A DNA stretch of 64,000 bases. Source: Oceaniglobus indicus. Lineage in GTDB: Bacteria > Pseudomonadota > Alphaproteobacteria > Rhodobacterales > Rhodobacteraceae. The position numbers were made by a program, and so were the translations under genes. Below are positions 51,668 to 60,944 of this stretch, in pieces. The stretch is taken from the NCBI RefSeq assembly GCF_002751875.1, contig NZ_NMZM01000002.1, forward strand, positions 1 through 64,000, in the 5' to 3' direction. Position 1 is the first letter of the stretch, and every line of letters begins with the position of its first letter. The notes beneath the pieces were generated by a model. The model was given only the letters and a program-made list of their open reading frames with translations. It ran no database searches and had not been told where the DNA came from.

Positions 51668-51828
51668 ACACACGACCGCCCCGCCCCTGTTTCACAACGT
51701 TTAACGAGCGTGCCATGGCTAGGCCAGTGTGGACAGCTCACTTTATCGTCGGATAACGGCGGTTTTACGCTGTTTGTATGTCAATTGACGTCCGATTGGT
51801 CAAAAAAGCGGGGTTTGGCGATCGGGGC

Positions 51829-53172
51829 TCAGCCGGGTCCGTCTTCGGTTTTCTGCGCCGCTGCGGCGGAAGCGGGATCGTCGAGGATCTTCACCTCGCG
51901 TTGCGGGAACGGGATCGAGATGCCGTTTTCGCGGAACGCATCCCACAGCGCCAGATAGACATTGCCGCGGATGTTGGTCAGCCCGGCCGCCGGATCCCGG
52001 ATCCAGAAGCGCAGGATGTAATCCACCGAACTGTCGCCGAAGCCGACGATGTGGCAGACAGCGGGTTTCGAGGCCAGCACCCGATCGACCCCCATGGACG
52101 CCTTGATCGCGACCCGCCGCACCAGATGGGGATCGTCGCCATAGGCACAACCGAAATGGATGTCGAGCCGCACGAAATCGTTGGAATGGGACCAGTTGAC
52201 GACCTGGCCCGTGATCAGATCCTCGTTCGGGATCAGGTATTCCTTGCCGTCCCGCGTCGTGATCGAGACATAGCGCGCGCCCAGCGCGTTGATCCAGCCG
52301 AAGGTTTCGCCGGTCGAGATCACGTCGCCGGGCTTGATCGACTTGTCCAGCAGCAGGATGATCCCCGACACGAGGTTCGAGATCACCTTTTGCAGACCGA
52401 AGCCGATGCCGACGCCGATGGCCCCCGACAGCACGGCAAGGCCGGTCAGGTCCACGCCGACCGATTTCAGCCCCAGAAAGAACGCCGCGCCATAGAACGA
52501 CAGTTGCAGCGCCTTGATCGACAGCACCTGCATCGACGGGCTGATGTGATCGTTGCGGCGGATCTGCGCCGCACTGGTCTGGGTGATGATGCGGGCGATG
52601 GTGAACAGCACCGCCACCACCACGGCCGCGTGGATCAGCACCAGGGCCGACAGGCGGAACGCACCAAAGTTGATGGCAAGCCGGTCCAGGAACGCCGATG
52701 CCTCGTCGATCAGCCCGAGGTAATACAGCGTCACCCAGATCCAAAGCCCCCAGCGCACCAGCAGGCGCAACAGCGGATGGCGCACCAGCCGCGTCAGGAA
52801 ATCCACCACCAGCCAGGCGGTCGCGATGCTGGCCGCCAGATACAGAAGGAACGTGCGGGACGGAAAGATATGGATCGCCTGCATGATCCAGGTGGCCAGC
52901 CAGATCAGTGCCACGAACCAGATCAGCGCCAGGCGCTTGTTGATCGTCAGCAGGATACGCAGCCGCCATTTCGGCCAGCCTTCCAGCGTCCGCATCCAGT
53001 CGCGCATCCGTTCGCGGCTGACGCGGGCCAGCAGGAACGCGACCGCCATGCATCCGGCGATCAGGGCGAACTGCCACAACCGCGACGGCAACAGAAGGTT
53101 GGCGACCTGCGCCTGCAACTGGGCCCAAAGGGTGCCCAGCTGCGCGACGACGGCATCAAGTCCCAGTTCCAT
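51829..53172 (-). CDS. Mechanosensitive ion channel, MscS family
   Basis: The 447-aa protein has several N-terminal membrane helices and the MscS pore and upper beta domain: SGAIGVGIGFGLQKVISNLVSGIILLLDKSIKPGDVIS, followed by GWINALGARYVSITTRDGKEYLIPNEDLI. It opens under hypoosmotic stress. It is a mid-size MscS form. It lies alone between tamA and yqgE, with no good terminator seen. The ATG at 53172 (MELGLDAVV) is preferred. Confidence 0.9.
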   Translation of the reverse strand: MELGLDAVVAQLGTLWAQLQAQVANLLLPSRLWQFALIAGCMAVAFLLARVSRERMRDWMRTLEGWPKWRLRILLTINKRLALIWFVALIWLATWIMQAIHIFPSRTFLLYLAASIATAWLVVDFLTRLVRHPLLRLLVRWGLWIWVTLYYLGLIDEASAFLDRLAINFGAFRLSALVLIHAAVVVAVLFTIARIITQTSAAQIRRNDHISPSMQVLSIKALQLSFYGAAFFLGLKSVGVDLTGLAVLSGAIGVGIGFGLQKVISNLVSGIILLLDKSIKPGDVISTGETFGWINALGARYVSITTRDGKEYLIPNEDLITGQVVNWSHSNDFVRLDIHFGCAYGDDPHLVRRVAIKASMGVDRVLASKPAVCHIVGFGDSSVDYILRFWIRDPAAGLTNIRGNVYLALWDAFRENGISIPFPQREVKILDDPASAAAAQKTEDGPG

Positions 53173-53256
53173 GTCGTGAATCCGCCCTTTTCAGACGGGC
53201 AAACTGGCACGGGCGCGCGCCTCAGGCAAGCGGCGCGTCACGTCCGGGCCGGCCCC

Positions 53257-53844
53257 TCAGGCGCGCCCGGCCGCCCCCGACAGGGTGCGCGGATCGACCC
53301 CCATGGAACCCAACGCGGCCGCCCACTTGCCCTCGGCGTCGGGTGCGAACACGATCTCGGGATCGGCGGCGCAGATCAGCCAGCCGTTGCCCATGATCTC
53401 GTCCATCAACTGTCCCGGACCCCAGCCGGCATAGCCAAGGGCGAACAGCGATCGCGTGGGCCCCGTGCCCTGGGCCAGCGCCCCGAGGATGTCGGTCGTC
53501 GCGGTCAGCGCGAAATCGGCGTTGATCCGTATCGTGCCCTCGGCACTGTCGTAATCGTCGGAATGCAGAACGAACCCCCGCGCCTTTTCCACCGGGCCGC
53601 CGAAATACACGCCGATATCCGCCGCCCGTGGCCCGCCCTCGATCTGGAGCTGCTCCAGCAGGGTGGTGAAATCCAGTTCGCTCACCGGCTTGTTGACGAT
53701 CAGCCCCATCGAGCTGGTCGCGTCATGTTCGCAAAGATAGATCACCGACCGCTCGAATCGCGGATCGCCCATGCCGGGCATCGCGATCAGCAGCTTGCCG
53801 ATCAGGTCTTCGGAAACGGTTTCGGTGCTTGGGTTCATGCTCAT
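53257..53844 (-). CDS. yqgE: YqgE/AlgH family protein (DUF179)
   Basis: The 195-aa protein has the DUF179 pattern: LIGKLLIAMPGMGDPRFERSVIYLCEHDATSSMGLIVNKP, VYFGGPVEKARGFVLHS and FALGYAGWGPGQLMDEI. Function is unclear; a role in gene regulation or in tRNA/redox metabolism has been proposed for relatives. The start at 53844 is used, and 53838 is equally possible. It is divergent from the DsbD-type gene at 53960. Confidence 0.9.
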   Translation of the reverse strand: MSMNPSTETVSEDLIGKLLIAMPGMGDPRFERSVIYLCEHDATSSMGLIVNKPVSELDFTTLLEQLQIEGGPRAADIGVYFGGPVEKARGFVLHSDDYDSAEGTIRINADFALTATTDILGALAQGTGPTRSLFALGYAGWGPGQLMDEIMGNGWLICAADPEIVFAPDAEGKWAAALGSMGVDPRTLSGAAGRA

Positions 53845-53959
53845 GTCCCAAGCGTGGCGATTCCGGTCGAGGGTTACAAGTCTGCCGGGCCAAGGAACGT
53901 CACATTCCGTCGCTGGTTTGTGATTTCCAATCTCCGGCCCCATGGCTAGGGTCGCCTGC

Positions 53960-54757
53960 ATGAACAGATCATCCCTCGCCCTTGCCGCCACATTGGCCGC
54001 CGCCGTCCCGTTCAGCCTGCAGGCGGCGGGCGATCCGGCGCGCCTTGACGTGCTGCCCGGCTGGCGCACCGACCGCGGAACGGTGATCGCCGCGATCCGG
54101 ATCCAGCTGGATCCGGGATGGAAGACCTATTGGCGGACGCCCGGCGATGCCGGAATTCCGCCGCAGTTTTCGTGGGCCGGATCATCGAACCTTGCCAGCG
54201 TCGCGCTGCACTGGCCGATCCCCGAAACCTTTGGATCGAACGGATATACCTCGATCGGCTATCACGATCAGCTGATCCTGCCGATCGAGCTGACGCCGCG
54301 TGACCCGGCGCGCCCGATCGGCTTGCGCGGACAGGCCGACATCGGCGTCTGCGCCGACATCTGCGTGCCGTTTTCATCGGGCTTCAGCGCCAACCTGGCC
54401 GCCGACGCCGGGCGGCGCGATGCGCGGATCGTGGCCAACCTTGCCGCCCGCCCGATATCGGCGCGCGCCGCACAGGTCAGCGCCGTGCACTGTGACCTGA
54501 CCGCGCAGGACGGCCAATATGCGCTGCGCGCGGACGTGACGATGCCCAGCGCCGGGCGGGATGAACATGCCGTGATCGAATTGCCCGGCCAACCGGTCTG
54601 GGTGTCACAGGCCGAGACCGCGCGCAGCGGCGACACCCTGTCCGCCACGGTCGAGATCGTGCCCGAGCCCGGCAAGACCCTGATGCTGGACCGATCCAAG
54701 GTGCGCATCACGGTGCTGGCCGGGCGCAATGCCGTGGATATACGCGGCTGTTCCTGA
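53960..54757 (+). CDS. Exported protein with DsbD N-terminal-type thiol domain
   Basis: The 265-aa product has a signal peptide (MNRSSLALAATLAAAVPFSLQAAG) and a periplasmic immunoglobulin-like domain with GWKTYWRTPGDAGIPPQFSWAGS and the thiol pair CADIC in GQADIGVCADICVPF, as in DsbD alpha domains. No membrane or thioredoxin domain follows. It probably exchanges disulfides with a separate partner. Two more cysteines occur (VHCDLTA and the C-terminal GCS). It is a single gene, divergent from yqgE. Confidence 0.8.
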   Translation: MNRSSLALAATLAAAVPFSLQAAGDPARLDVLPGWRTDRGTVIAAIRIQLDPGWKTYWRTPGDAGIPPQFSWAGSSNLASVALHWPIPETFGSNGYTSIGYHDQLILPIELTPRDPARPIGLRGQADIGVCADICVPFSSGFSANLAADAGRRDARIVANLAARPISARAAQVSAVHCDLTAQDGQYALRADVTMPSAGRDEHAVIELPGQPVWVSQAETARSGDTLSATVEIVPEPGKTLMLDRSKVRITVLAGRNAVDIRGCS

Positions 54758-54808
54758 CGACGTGACGCCCGGTGGTGACGCGGCACCGCCGGCCATGCGC
54801 ACGGTCCG

Positions 54809-55351
54809 TCATTTCCGTTGGCGATGCTCGTCAAGACGCGGAAAGATCTCGACAAAGTTGCAGGGGCGGTGGCGGTAATCCAGCTGCAACGACAGGATCT
54901 CGTCCCACGCATCCTTGCACGCGCCCGGACTGCCCGGCAGGGCGAACAGATACGTGCCATGGGCGACACCGCCGCACGCGCGGCTTTGCACCGCACTGGT
55001 GCCGATCTTCTTCATGGATACGATCGTGAAAACCGTGGCGAAGGCGTCGATTTCCTTTTCATAGACATCGCGGTGCGCCTCGACCGTGACATCGCGCCCG
55101 GTCAGACCGGTGCCACCGGTCGATATGACGACATCGATGCCCGGATCGGCGCACCAGTCCCGCAACTGCGCGGCGATGGCGGCGCGGTCGTCCTGGACGA
55201 TGGCGCGCGCCGCCAGCAAGTGACCCGCCGCACCCAGCCGCGCGACAAGGGTGTCGCCGGAACGATCCTCGGCCGGGGTGCGGGTATCCGAGACGGTCAG
55301 CACGGCGATCCGCACGGGGATGAAATCGAGGGTGTCATCGATGCGCGACAT
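54809..55351 (-). CDS. moaB: Molybdenum cofactor biosynthesis protein MoaB
   Basis: The 180-aa protein is a MoaB/Mog-type MPT adenylyltransferase-like protein with RIAVLTVSDTRTPAEDRSGD, VVISTGGTGLTGRDVTVEA and LFALPGSPGACKDAWDEIL. It prepares molybdopterin for metal insertion. The ATG at 55351 has AGGAG 8 nt upstream and excludes a 38-codon extension that contains an intergenic repeat. It lies downstream of the udg gene by about 110 bp on the same strand. Confidence 0.92.
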   Translation of the reverse strand: MSRIDDTLDFIPVRIAVLTVSDTRTPAEDRSGDTLVARLGAAGHLLAARAIVQDDRAAIAAQLRDWCADPGIDVVISTGGTGLTGRDVTVEAHRDVYEKEIDAFATVFTIVSMKKIGTSAVQSRACGGVAHGTYLFALPGSPGACKDAWDEILSLQLDYRHRPCNFVEIFPRLDEHRQRK

Positions 55352-55412
55352 GATTGTAACTCCTGGCGGGATGCCCTGTCGGGCGATGGGTTGCGGGGGA
55401 TCTGTGGGATTC

Positions 55413-55436
55413 GAGTATTTGGAGCAAGAAAAAGCC
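55413..55436 (+). repeat. GAGTATTT-type intergenic repeat
   Basis: GAGTATTTGGAGCAAGAAAA and the following AGCC lie between moaB and udg. The GAGTATTT core is shared, in inverse orientation, with the copies at 23057-23075 and 59768-59786. From general familiarity such sequences are common between genes in Rhodobacteraceae; this was not counted here. Confidence 0.4.
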
Positions 55437-55461
55437 AGGTGGTCGGAAAGCGGCCGTGCGA

Positions 55462-56268
55462 TCACTGGCGCAGGCGGGCCCGGAGCATCAGCAGGTCATG
55501 CCATGCCTCGCGCTTTGCCGGCGGATTTCGCAGCAGATACGCCGGATGGAACATCGGCAGGGTCGGCCGGCCAAGCGCTTCGGTCCAGGCACCGCGCAGG
55601 CGCGTGATGCCCTTGCGCCCGAGCAGCGCCAGACAGCTGACGTTGCCCATCAGGATCAGGATGTCGGGTGCCGCCAGTTCGATGTGGCGATGGACGAAGG
55701 GCAGCATCATGGCGATTTCGGCCGCATCGGGATCGCGATTTCCGGGCGGATGCCAGGGCAATGTGTTGGTGATGTAAAGGCCGTCGGCGCCGGAGGCCGT
55801 GCGCGACAACCCGATGGCGTCGAACATCCGGTCGAGAAACTGACCTGCCTTGCCGATGAAGGGTTTGCCCCTGGCGTCTTCCTCGCGGCCCGGCGCCTCA
55901 CCCACGATCATGACCCGAGCGCCCGGATCGCCGTCGGAAAACACCAGGTTGCGCGCGCCCTTGCGCAATTCGCACCCTTCAAAGGCCGCCATAGCATCGC
56001 GCAATTCGGCCAGGGTCGTGGCCCCGGCGGCGGCGGCTTGCGCATCTGCCACGGGATCGGCCAGCACGATGGGCGGCGGCGGGGGTGTCGGGCGCTTGCG
56101 CGCATCCGGCTGCGCCTGCGGCGAGGCCGGCCTGGCCGGTGCGGCCGGCAGCTCGTAACGGTTCACCGGGGCTTCGCCGATCGCTTCGGTCGCGCCCAGT
56201 TCGACCTGCCATTCCAGCAGGGCGGCGGCGTGCCACCAGTCGTCGGGGGATGATGCCTGCGAATCCAT
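55462..56268 (-). CDS. Uracil-DNA glycosylase (family 4-like)
   Basis: The enzyme removes uracil from DNA. The 268-aa protein shows VMIVGEAPGREEDARGKPFIGKAGQFLDRM, TNTLPWHPPGNRDPDAAEI and MFHPAYLLRNPPAKREAW. An N-terminal extension of about 90 residues contains a proline-rich run. The usual CxxC of iron-sulfur family 4 enzymes is reduced to one cysteine here (GCELRKGARN), so cluster binding is doubtful. A form like this appears common in alphaproteobacteria. Start at 56268 (MDSQASSPDDWW). Confidence 0.87.
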   Translation of the reverse strand: MDSQASSPDDWWHAAALLEWQVELGATEAIGEAPVNRYELPAAPARPASPQAQPDARKRPTPPPPPIVLADPVADAQAAAAGATTLAELRDAMAAFEGCELRKGARNLVFSDGDPGARVMIVGEAPGREEDARGKPFIGKAGQFLDRMFDAIGLSRTASGADGLYITNTLPWHPPGNRDPDAAEIAMMLPFVHRHIELAAPDILILMGNVSCLALLGRKGITRLRGAWTEALGRPTLPMFHPAYLLRNPPAKREAWHDLLMLRARLRQ

Positions 56269-56381
56269 GGGCCGCAGTCTAGGCCGCTTTGGGCGCAATG
56301 TGCAGACCCCCCGTCGTCGCAGCGCCCTTGCCCGGCCCGGCGCGCCTTCCTATAACCGCGAAACGCCAAGGAGCTTGCCAC

Positions 56382-57335
56382 ATGACCTTTCGCGCCCGCC
56401 ACCTTCTGGGGATCGAGCATCTTCACCCCGTTGAAATCACGACCGTCCTGGATCTGGCCGACAGCTATGTCGACCTGAACCGGGGGGCGCGCAAACATGG
56501 CGATGCCCTGGCCGGGCTGACGCAGATCAACATGTTTTTCGAAAACTCCACCCGCACCCAGGCCAGTTTCGAGCTGGCGGGCAAGCGGTTGGGTGCCGAC
56601 GTGATGAACATGTCGATGCAGGCGAGCAGCATCAAGAAGGGCGAGACGCTCATCGACACGGCGATGACCCTGAACGCCATGCACCCCGATCTTCTGGTGG
56701 TGCGCCATCCGCAGTCGGGCGCCGTCAACCTTCTGGCCGAAAAGGTGAATTGCGCCGTTCTGAACGCCGGCGACGGGCGGCACGAGCATCCGACACAGGC
56801 GTTGCTGGACGCGCTGACGATCCGCCGCGCCAAGGGACGGTTGCACCGTTTGACCGTCGCGATCTGCGGCGACATCGCCCATTCGCGGGTGGCGCGCTCG
56901 AACATCCTGCTGCTGGGCAAGATGGAATCGCGGATCCGCCTGATCGGTCCGCCGACGCTGATTCCCGCCGGCGCGCAGGACTGGGGGGTCGAGGTCTTTG
57001 ACGACATGAAAGCAGGTTTGGAGGGCGCCGACGTGGTGATGATGCTGCGACTTCAGAAGGAACGGATGGACGGCGGTTTCATCCCCTCGGAACGGGAATA
57101 CTATCACCGGTTCGGTCTGGATGCCGAAAAACTGGCCCACGCAAGGGAGGACGCGATCGTGATGCACCCCGGTCCGATGAACCGCGGCGTCGAGATCGAC
57201 GGCACGCTGGCCGATGACATCAACCGGTCGGTCATTCAGGAACAGGTCGAGATGGGCGTCGCCGTGCGCATGGCGGCCATGGATCTTCTGGCGCGAAACC
57301 TGGTTGCGGACAATGCCGCCGGAGTGATGGCATGA
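56382..57335 (+). CDS. pyrB: Aspartate carbamoyltransferase catalytic subunit
   Basis: PyrB makes carbamoyl aspartate in pyrimidine synthesis. The 317-aa protein has the carbamoyl-phosphate motif [44 protein letters not shown] and the C-terminal [18 protein letters not shown] precedes the ATG at 56382. It heads a tightly coupled operon: its stop overlaps the start of the next gene (ATGA, 57332-57335), and two membrane-protein genes lie between it and the dihydroorotase-like gene. Confidence 0.95.
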   Translation: MTFRARHLLGIEHLHPVEITTVLDLADSYVDLNRGARKHGDALAGLTQINMFFENSTRTQASFELAGKRLGADVMNMSMQASSIKKGETLIDTAMTLNAMHPDLLVVRHPQSGAVNLLAEKVNCAVLNAGDGRHEHPTQALLDALTIRRAKGRLHRLTVAICGDIAHSRVARSNILLLGKMESRIRLIGPPTLIPAGAQDWGVEVFDDMKAGLEGADVVMMLRLQKERMDGGFIPSEREYYHRFGLDAEKLAHAREDAIVMHPGPMNRGVEIDGTLADDINRSVIQEQVEMGVAVRMAAMDLLARNLVADNAAGVMA

Positions 57336-57901
57336 CCCCCCCGCGCGAGGCGAACGGCGTGGCCAGCCGCAAGATCCAGGTTTCCGCCGGGGAACACGGC
57401 GTGCTGCGTCTGTTTTCCCTGTCGATGCCCCCCGAGGAGGCGGCAACGCTGCGCGACGGCAAGGCGCTGAGTGCGGCGTTGGGCGCCAGCCACATCGACC
57501 CGGAACACGCCGAGGTGATCGCGCTGAACGACATCGGCGGCATCGGCCTGTCGTCCTATCTGACCGAAGGTGTGGGGATACGGGCCGACGAGGTGCGCGC
57601 CGAACGCGCCCGGCTGGACGCGCTGGAAGGACATGTTCTGCTGCTGCGGTCGTCCGCGGTCGGGGCCCGGGCGCAGCAACTGACGCCCGATCCGCGGCTG
57701 ACCCTGATCGCGACCCTGCACGAGGATGCGCCGGCGCCGCCGCCGATGGACCCGCTGCGCAGCGACAGCGCCAAGGGCACCATCACCCCCGCCGATCGCG
57801 CCGCGGCCGCCCCCGCCAAGCGCAAGAGCCGCGCCAAACTGCTTGCCGTGATCTGCGCCATTGCTGCGCTGCTGCTTCTGGCGCTTGCCCTGGGGCGGTG
57901 A
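57332..57901 (+). CDS. Unknown protein with C-terminal membrane anchor
   Basis: The 189-aa product has a soluble, beta-rich N-terminal part ([18 protein letters not shown]..., [19 protein letters not shown]), a long charged middle, a proline/alanine-rich linker and one C-terminal helix ([19 protein letters not shown]). No characterised family comes to mind. It starts with ATGA overlap with pyrB and ends with a TGATG overlap with the next gene, so it is made together with the pyrimidine enzymes in this genome. Whether it affects them is unknown. Confidence 0.75.
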   Translation: MTPPREANGVASRKIQVSAGEHGVLRLFSLSMPPEEAATLRDGKALSAALGASHIDPEHAEVIALNDIGGIGLSSYLTEGVGIRADEVRAERARLDALEGHVLLLRSSAVGARAQQLTPDPRLTLIATLHEDAPAPPPMDPLRSDSAKGTITPADRAAAAPAKRKSRAKLLAVICAIAALLLLALALGR

Positions 57902-58473
57902 TGGAGACGCGGGATGCCACGCCCGGCTGGGAGGATATCCTGGACAGCGACGAAGACCTGATCTGGCAGGGCAATCCCCGTCCCGGCCTGACGTCGCCCG
58001 GCAAGACGGTGTTCCTGTCGATCTTCGGCCTGCCGTTCCTGGGCGCCGGGCTGGCCGTCTTCGGCTTTGGCGTGTTCGCCCTGTTCTCGCTCGGCGGCAG
58101 CGCCGATATCGTCAGCGCGCTGTTCGCCATACCGTTCAGCGTCCCGTTCATCGGTGTGGGGCTGCACCTGGTGGTGTTCAGCTGGTACAAGGCCCTGACC
58201 GCCCATCGCCATGTCCATTATTCGCTCAGCAACAAGCGGGCCTATATCGCCACCGACTATTGGAAGCGGACGCTGGAAAGCTATCCGGTCCGGCCGGACA
58301 GCCGGATTCAACTCGACACCGGGGGGCGCGGCGATACGGTGTGGTTCGACGTCAAGACCCGGCGTGGGCAGAAGGGTCGCACCATCGAGACACCGGTGGG
58401 ATTCGAACATATCGTTGACGGCAGCCGCGTCTATCGGCTGCTGCGAGACATTCAGAGGGAGCAGACACAATGA
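57901..58473 (+). CDS. Membrane protein of unknown function in the pyr operon
   Basis: The 190-aa product begins [14 protein letters not shown], has an EDLIWQGNPRPG segment like that of PH-domain-type membrane proteins, two helices (about residues 35-95) and a soluble end (RAYIATDYWKRTLESYPV). ATG at 57901 is used; the base is shared with the previous stop (TGATG). Its stop overlaps the start of the dihydroorotase-like gene by four bases. Function unknown. Confidence 0.75.
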   Translation: METRDATPGWEDILDSDEDLIWQGNPRPGLTSPGKTVFLSIFGLPFLGAGLAVFGFGVFALFSLGGSADIVSALFAIPFSVPFIGVGLHLVVFSWYKALTAHRHVHYSLSNKRAYIATDYWKRTLESYPVRPDSRIQLDTGGRGDTVWFDVKTRRGQKGRTIETPVGFEHIVDGSRVYRLLRDIQREQTQ

Positions 58474-59735
58474 GCCTGCTGTTCACCAACGCACGCCTGA
58501 TCGATCCCGAACGCGGTGAACTGCGCGAGGGCGATCTGCTGGTCTCGGGGGGAGTGATCCAGCCGGACGGCACCGATCGGAAAGCCGCCGCCGTCATCAA
58601 CTGCGCCGGTATGTGCCTGGCGCCCGGCATCGTCGACATCGGCGTCAAGGTCAGCGAGCCGGGCGAGCGGCACAAGGAATCGTTCCGCTCGGCGGGGCGG
58701 GCGGCGGCGGCGGGCGGGATCACCACGATGGTTACCCGCCCCGACACCGACCCGCCCATCGACACGCCCGAGGTGCTGGAATTCGTCACCCGCCGCGCCC
58801 GCGCCGACAGCCCGGTGCGGGTGCTGCACATGGCCGCCCTGACCAAGGGGCGTGCCGGGCGCGAGATGACCGAGATCGGGTTCCTGCGCGATGCGGGGGC
58901 GGTTGCCTTCACCGACTGCGACCGGGTGGTCGAAGACACCAAGGTGTTCGCCCGCGCGCTGACCTATGCGCGTTCGCTGGGGGCGCTTGTCATCGCGCAC
59001 CCCCAGGATCCGGGCCTGTCGCGCGGCGCCTGCACGACGTCGGGCAAGTTCGCGTCGCTGCGCGGCCTGCCCGCCGTGACGCCCATGGCCGAACGCATGG
59101 CGCTGGACCGCGACATGGCCTTGGTGGAAATGACCGGCGCGCGCTATCACGCCGATCAGATCACGACGGCGCGCAGCCTGCCCGCGCTGGAACGGGCCAA
59201 GCGCAACGGGCTGGACGTGACGGCAGGGGTCGGCATCCACCACCTGACCCTGAACGAACTGGACGTCGGCGATTACCGCACCTTCTTCAAGATCAAGCCG
59301 CCCCTGCGCTCGGAAGACGACCGCAAGGCGATGGTCGCGGCGCTGGCCTCGGGGCTGATCGACGTGCTGTGTTCCATGCACACCCCCCAGGACGAGGAAT
59401 CCAAGCGCCTCCCGTTCGAGGAGGCGGCCAGCGGCGCGGTGGGCCTGCAGACCCTGCTGCCCGCCGCCATGCGGCTGGTCCATTCCGGCGACATCGACCT
59501 GCCGACACTGTGGCGCGCGCTGTCGCTGAATCCGGCGCGCCGGCTGGGCCTGCCCGCGGGGCGGCTGTCGCCCGGCGCGCCTGCCGATCTGGTGCTGTTC
59601 GATCCCGACGCGCCGTTCCTTCTCGACCGCTTCACGCTGGCCTCCAAGTCCAAGAACACGCCCTTCGACGGCCAGCGGATGGAAGGCCAGGTGACCGGCA
59701 CATGGGTCGCGGGCGAACGGGTGTTCACGCGATGA
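58470..59735 (+). CDS. pyrC: Dihydroorotase-like protein, probably non-catalytic (PyrX type)
   Basis: The 421-aa protein follows the dihydroorotase fold throughout (APGIVDIG, AGGITTMVTRPDT, HHLTLNELD, KPPLRSEDDR, ALSLNPARRLGL). However, the zinc motif HVHLREPG is replaced by GVKVSEPG at residues 58-65, losing both histidines and the arginine, and the TDHAPH motif is CSMHTPQ, losing the catalytic Asp. Such proteins pair with PyrB in some bacteria to build the enzyme complex while a true dihydroorotase is encoded elsewhere. The start overlaps the previous gene by ATGA. plsY follows 91 bp on. Confidence 0.85.
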   Translation: MSLLFTNARLIDPERGELREGDLLVSGGVIQPDGTDRKAAAVINCAGMCLAPGIVDIGVKVSEPGERHKESFRSAGRAAAAGGITTMVTRPDTDPPIDTPEVLEFVTRRARADSPVRVLHMAALTKGRAGREMTEIGFLRDAGAVAFTDCDRVVEDTKVFARALTYARSLGALVIAHPQDPGLSRGACTTSGKFASLRGLPAVTPMAERMALDRDMALVEMTGARYHADQITTARSLPALERAKRNGLDVTAGVGIHHLTLNELDVGDYRTFFKIKPPLRSEDDRKAMVAALASGLIDVLCSMHTPQDEESKRLPFEEAASGAVGLQTLLPAAMRLVHSGDIDLPTLWRALSLNPARRLGLPAGRLSPGAPADLVLFDPDAPFLLDRFTLASKSKNTPFDGQRMEGQVTGTWVAGERVFTR

Positions 59736-59767
59736 CAGCCCGCACCACGCCCGGCTTCTCATTGACC

Positions 59768-59786
59768 GAAATACTCCCGCCGGAGG
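59768..59786 (-). repeat. GAAATACTCCC repeat between pyrC and plsY
   Basis: GAAATACTCCCGCCGGAGG agrees with the copy within cobN (23057-23075) at 18 of 19 positions. It contains a small inverted repeat (CTCC...GGAG). It lies in the only longer gap of this operon, 41 bp before plsY. Confidence 0.5.
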
Positions 59787-59826
59787 CATCCGCCCCCGCG
59801 GCTTCCACACCCTGGCGGACGCTCCC

Positions 59827-60408
59827 ATGACCCTGATCCTGACCGCCATCGCGGCCTATCTGCTGGGCGCCGTCCCGTTCGGCATCGTCATGGCGCGGCT
59901 GTTCGGGCTGGGCGATCTGCGCACCATCGGGTCGGGCAACATCGGGGCGACCAATGTGTTGCGCACCGGCAACCGGACGGCGGCGTTCCTGACGCTGGTG
60001 CTGGACGCCGCCAAGGGCGGGATCGCGGTTCTGCTGGCGCGCTGGCTGGTCGGGGACAACGGCGCGCAGGTTGCCGGGTTCGCGGCGTTCCTCGGGCATT
60101 GTTACCCGGTTTACCTGGGGTTCAAGGGCGGCAAGGGCGTGGCCACGTTCCTTGGCACGCTGCTGGCGCTGGCCTGGCCCCTGGGGCTGATCGCCTGTGG
60201 CATCTGGGCCGCGACCGCGGCTGCGTTCCGGTATTCGTCTCTGGCCGCGCTGGTGGCGGCGGTCACGTCGCCGCTGGTGGCGATGATTGCCGGATACGAC
60301 CAGATGGCGGTGCTTCTGGCGCTGCTGGCGGGGCTGATCGTTTTGCGTCACAGCACCAACATCGCGCGCCTGCGGGCCGGCACGGAACCCAGGATCGGGC
60401 GGAAATGA
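59827..60408 (+). CDS. plsY: Glycerol-3-phosphate acyltransferase (acyl-phosphate type)
   Basis: PlsY uses acyl-phosphate to make lysophosphatidic acid, the first step of phospholipid synthesis. The 193-aa inner-membrane protein has the three motifs LRTIGSGNIGATNVLR, FKGGKGVATFLG and HSTNIARLRAGTEPRIG, with about five helices. Its stop overlaps the start of the next gene as ATGA (60405-60408). Confidence 0.95.
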   Translation: MTLILTAIAAYLLGAVPFGIVMARLFGLGDLRTIGSGNIGATNVLRTGNRTAAFLTLVLDAAKGGIAVLLARWLVGDNGAQVAGFAAFLGHCYPVYLGFKGGKGVATFLGTLLALAWPLGLIACGIWAATAAAFRYSSLAALVAAVTSPLVAMIAGYDQMAVLLALLAGLIVLRHSTNIARLRAGTEPRIGRK

Positions 60409-60944
60409 TGCGCCAGGCCAGCCTGTTTTCAATCGTATGTTTCGCAACTGTCTTCGGTATGACATCCGTCGGCACCGCCGACGTCGCACCGATCAATGAC
60501 CGGGTCGATGCGATCCTCACCGCTGCCGAAGCGGAATGCGTCGCCGATGTGCGGGGCGACGACCCGACCGCGCCGATGCCCGAACTGCTGGTGGAACCCG
60601 GCGCACTGACCTTCGTCACGCTGGACCCCGACGACGAGGCGAAGGACGATGTGATCCTCGACTTCAACCATGTGCTGTGTTCGCTGAACTATTCGCTGTG
60701 GCACGGCACCGGCGGCAGCATCATCCACGTGGTGCGCAACGGCGAAACCTCGGCCAGCTGGACCGGCGGACGCTGGCGGCTGAGCGAATTCGACGGCACG
60801 CCGCTGCTGCTGATCGGGCGGCACGGCGGCAATTGCGACGGCTACGGCGCACAGCCCTGCGTGCAGGCAATTTCGTTCTACGAGGGTGGCTTTTCGACGG
60901 TGCGGTTTCCCGCATCGCTGGAAGAGAAACCGCCCGAGGAATGA
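60405..60944 (+). CDS. Exported protein of unknown function
   Basis: The 179-aa product begins with a signal peptide (MMRQASLFSIVCFATVFGMTSVGTA) and has a beta-rich domain with LDFNHVLCSLNYSLWHGTGG, VVRNG and RHGGNCDGYGAQPCVQA, whose cysteines may pair in the periplasm. Similar proteins are common in Rhodobacteraceae, role unknown. It starts within the plsY stop and ends within the next start (ATGA), so the three are translationally coupled. Confidence 0.75.
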   Translation: MMRQASLFSIVCFATVFGMTSVGTADVAPINDRVDAILTAAEAECVADVRGDDPTAPMPELLVEPGALTFVTLDPDDEAKDDVILDFNHVLCSLNYSLWHGTGGSIIHVVRNGETSASWTGGRWRLSEFDGTPLLLIGRHGGNCDGYGAQPCVQAISFYEGGFSTVRFPASLEEKPPEE

